DNA of 64,000 bases, from positions 1 through 64,000 of the forward strand of contig NZ_JADNRM010000017.1 of assembly GCF_021730445.1 (NCBI RefSeq), read 5' to 3'. Positions 62,576 through 64,000 of this stretch are shown in pieces. Below the pieces are notes generated by a model. That model saw only the letters and a program-made list of their open reading frames with translations. It searched no databases and was not told the DNA's origin. The translations under genes and the position numbers were made by a program. Positions within the stretch are counted from its first letter, which is position 1; the number at the start of each line of letters is the position of its first letter. This DNA comes from Phocaeicola faecalis (lineage in GTDB: Bacteria > Bacteroidota > Bacteroidia > Bacteroidales > Bacteroidaceae).

Positions 62576-64000
62576 ATGGTTAGAAAATTCGATTTCCTTG
62601 TGATCGGCTCCGGAATTGCCGGAATGAGTTTCGCACTGAAAGTGGCTCACAAAGGCAAGGTTGCCCTCATTTGTAAAGCCGGGCTGGAAGAAGCCAATAC
62701 CTATTTTGCTCAGGGAGGTATCTCATCTGTTACCAACCTGAAAGTAGACAATTTCGAAAAGCACATTGAAGATACAATGATTGCCGGTGACTGGATTAGT
62801 GACCGTGCAGCCGTGGAAAAAGTTGTGCGCGAAGCTCCATCGCAGATTCAAGAGTTGATAAAATGGGGAGTAGAGTTTGATAAAAAAGAAAACGGAGAGT
62901 TTGACTTACATAAAGAAGGAGGACATTCCGAATTCCGTATCCTGCACCACAAAGACAATACCGGCGCAGAGATACAGACAAGCCTCATCGAGACTGTAAA
63001 AGCCCACCCCAATATTACGGTTTTCACTGACCATTATGCAGTTGAAATCATTACCCAGCATCATTTGGGCATCATTGTGACCCGCCACACTCCGGGCATT
63101 AAATGTTTTGGTGCGTATGTGCTGAACGAAAGCACCGGAGAAGTGGATACTTTCCTGTCAAAAGTGACTATTATGGCTACTGGAGGTTGTGAAGCCGTTT
63201 ACCGCAATACCACCAATCCGCTGGTAGCCACCGGCGACGGTATCGCCATGGTATATCGTGCCAAAGGCGCAGTGAAAGATATGGAGTTCATTCAGTTCCA
63301 TCCCACTGCCCTCTTTCATCCGGGCGACCGTCCCAGCTTCCTCATCACTGAGGCTATGCGCGGTTACGGTGCCGTGTTGAAAAACCAAAGCGGTGAGGAA
63401 TTTATGCAGAAATATGATCCGCGTCTGTCGCTTGCTCCGCGCGACATCGTGGCACGTGCCATCGACAGCGAAATGAAACAACGCGGTGAAGACCATGTTT
63501 ATCTGGATGTCACCCACAAAAACCCGGAAGAAACAAAGAAGCATTTTCCCAATATTTATAAGAAATGTCTCAGTCTGGGTATCGATATTACCAAAGACTA
63601 CATTCCTGTTGCACCGGCTGCTCACTATCTGTGCGGAGGCATTAAGGTGGATTTGGACGGACAGTCCAGTATCAACCGCTTGTACGCCATCGGCGAATGT
63701 TCCTGTACGGGACTGCACGGCGGCAACCGTCTGGCATCCAACTCACTGATTGAAGCAGTGGTCTACGCCGATGCTGCGGCCAAACATGCCTTGAGTGTAC
63801 TCGACCGTTATGATTACAATGAGGACATTCCCGAATGGAACGATGACGGCACGATGAATAATGAAGAACGTGTGCTGATTACACAGAGCATGAAGGAAGT
63901 GAACCAGATTATGGAAGCCTATGTGGGTATCGTGCGCAGTAATACTCGCCTGATTCGTGCCTGGAACCGTTTGGACATTCTATATGAAGAAACCGAACGA
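62576..64000 (+). CDS. nadB: L-aspartate oxidase NadB (partial, runs off the window)
   Basis: The first 475 codons of a flavoprotein that oxidises L-aspartate to iminoaspartate, the first step of NAD synthesis. The FAD motif is VIGSGIAGMSFAL (about 9-21). The succinate dehydrogenase/NadB-type signatures EEANTYFAQGGIS, EFIQFHPTAL and GECSCTGLHGGNRLASNSL are present. About 50 codons are missing at the 3' end. It is divergent from the PH-domain gene. Confidence 0.92.
   Translation, partial: MVRKFDFLVIGSGIAGMSFALKVAHKGKVALICKAGLEEANTYFAQGGISSVTNLKVDNFEKHIEDTMIAGDWISDRAAVEKVVREAPSQIQELIKWGVEFDKKENGEFDLHKEGGHSEFRILHHKDNTGAEIQTSLIETVKAHPNITVFTDHYAVEIITQHHLGIIVTRHTPGIKCFGAYVLNESTGEVDTFLSKVTIMATGGCEAVYRNTTNPLVATGDGIAMVYRAKGAVKDMEFIQFHPTALFHPGDRPSFLITEAMRGYGAVLKNQSGEEFMQKYDPRLSLAPRDIVARAIDSEMKQRGEDHVYLDVTHKNPEETKKHFPNIYKKCLSLGIDITKDYIPVAPAAHYLCGGIKVDLDGQSSINRLYAIGECSCTGLHGGNRLASNSLIEAVVYADAAAKHALSVLDRYDYNEDIPEWNDDGTMNNEERVLITQSMKEVNQIMEAYVGIVRSNTRLIRAWNRLDILYEETER

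Noticed and set aside
1-64000. CRISPR arrays, rRNA or tRNA genes
   Set aside because: No regularly spaced direct repeats with unique spacers and no recognisable RNA gene sequences were seen.

Overview
The window is Bacteroides-type chromosome (Bacteroides or a close relative such as Phocaeicola) interrupted by a complete integrative conjugative element (ICE) of the CTnDOT/CTnERL family. Supporting signs are promoters of the TAnnTTTG (-7) type, start codons without Shine-Dalgarno sequences, a tetQ-rteA-rteB operon, a full traA-traQ transfer operon, and a 411-residue tyrosine recombinase that keeps the unusual Ser259 of IntDOT. Two copies of the family's 10-bp attachment core, GTANNTTTGC, lie in the same orientation at 5332-5341 and 54508-54517. 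They give an element of about 49.2 kb.

Left chromosomal flank (1-5331): an intergenic region with a degenerate 21-bp tandem repeat and a GTAGGGGC inverted repeat; a VirE-type ATPase gene carrying six 12-residue repeats; a small ORF; and a 773-residue secreted macroglobulin (MG2)-like protein. Right flank (54518-64000): a second MG2-like protein, highly similar to the first, heads an operon with a thioredoxin-like lipoprotein, a type I signal peptidase and a broken small lipoprotein gene. Beyond it are two decayed fragments of the VirE gene, a HEPN/MNT pair, lpdA, two PH-domain membrane proteins and nadB (cut by the window end). The ICE therefore sits between two tandem paralogues, and its right att core coincides with a promoter-like box in front of the second one.

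Inside the ICE, left to right: a non-coding left end; a plus-strand accessory block (membrane peptide, PcfK-like, PcfJ-like and small unknown proteins, 6357-9702); two terminators facing a lysozyme gene and the minus-strand transfer operon traQ back to traA (10190-23776); a 0.7-kb divergent intergenic region rich in palindromes that probably holds oriT; mobA-mobB-mobC on the plus strand; a short IS3-like miniature element; an AT-rich cargo pair (a 1084-residue KAP P-loop NTPase and an AAA/DUF4143 ATPase); rteC; a RibD/DHFR-like gene behind a long structured leader; rteB, rteA and tetQ; a 100-bp inverted-repeat module; a giant methylase-helicase; DUF1896; topoisomerase III (exc); orf3; four small excisionase-like DNA-binding proteins in two divergent pairs; a RhuM-like gene; and the integrase.

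Expected working, from CTnDOT literature: tetracycline relieves translational attenuation of tetQ-rteA-rteB. RteA/RteB then activate rteC, and RteC activates the xis-orf3-exc operon. Excision proteins act with Int on the att sites and switch on tra. MobA/B nick oriT, MobC couples the DNA to the Tra type IV secretion channel. The parts least explained by this scheme are the KAP/DUF4143 cargo, the structured leader at 34346-34466, the two nested inverted-repeat modules that begin in stop codons, the shared leader motif in front of several ICE genes, and the mosaic MG2-like paralogues that bracket the element.
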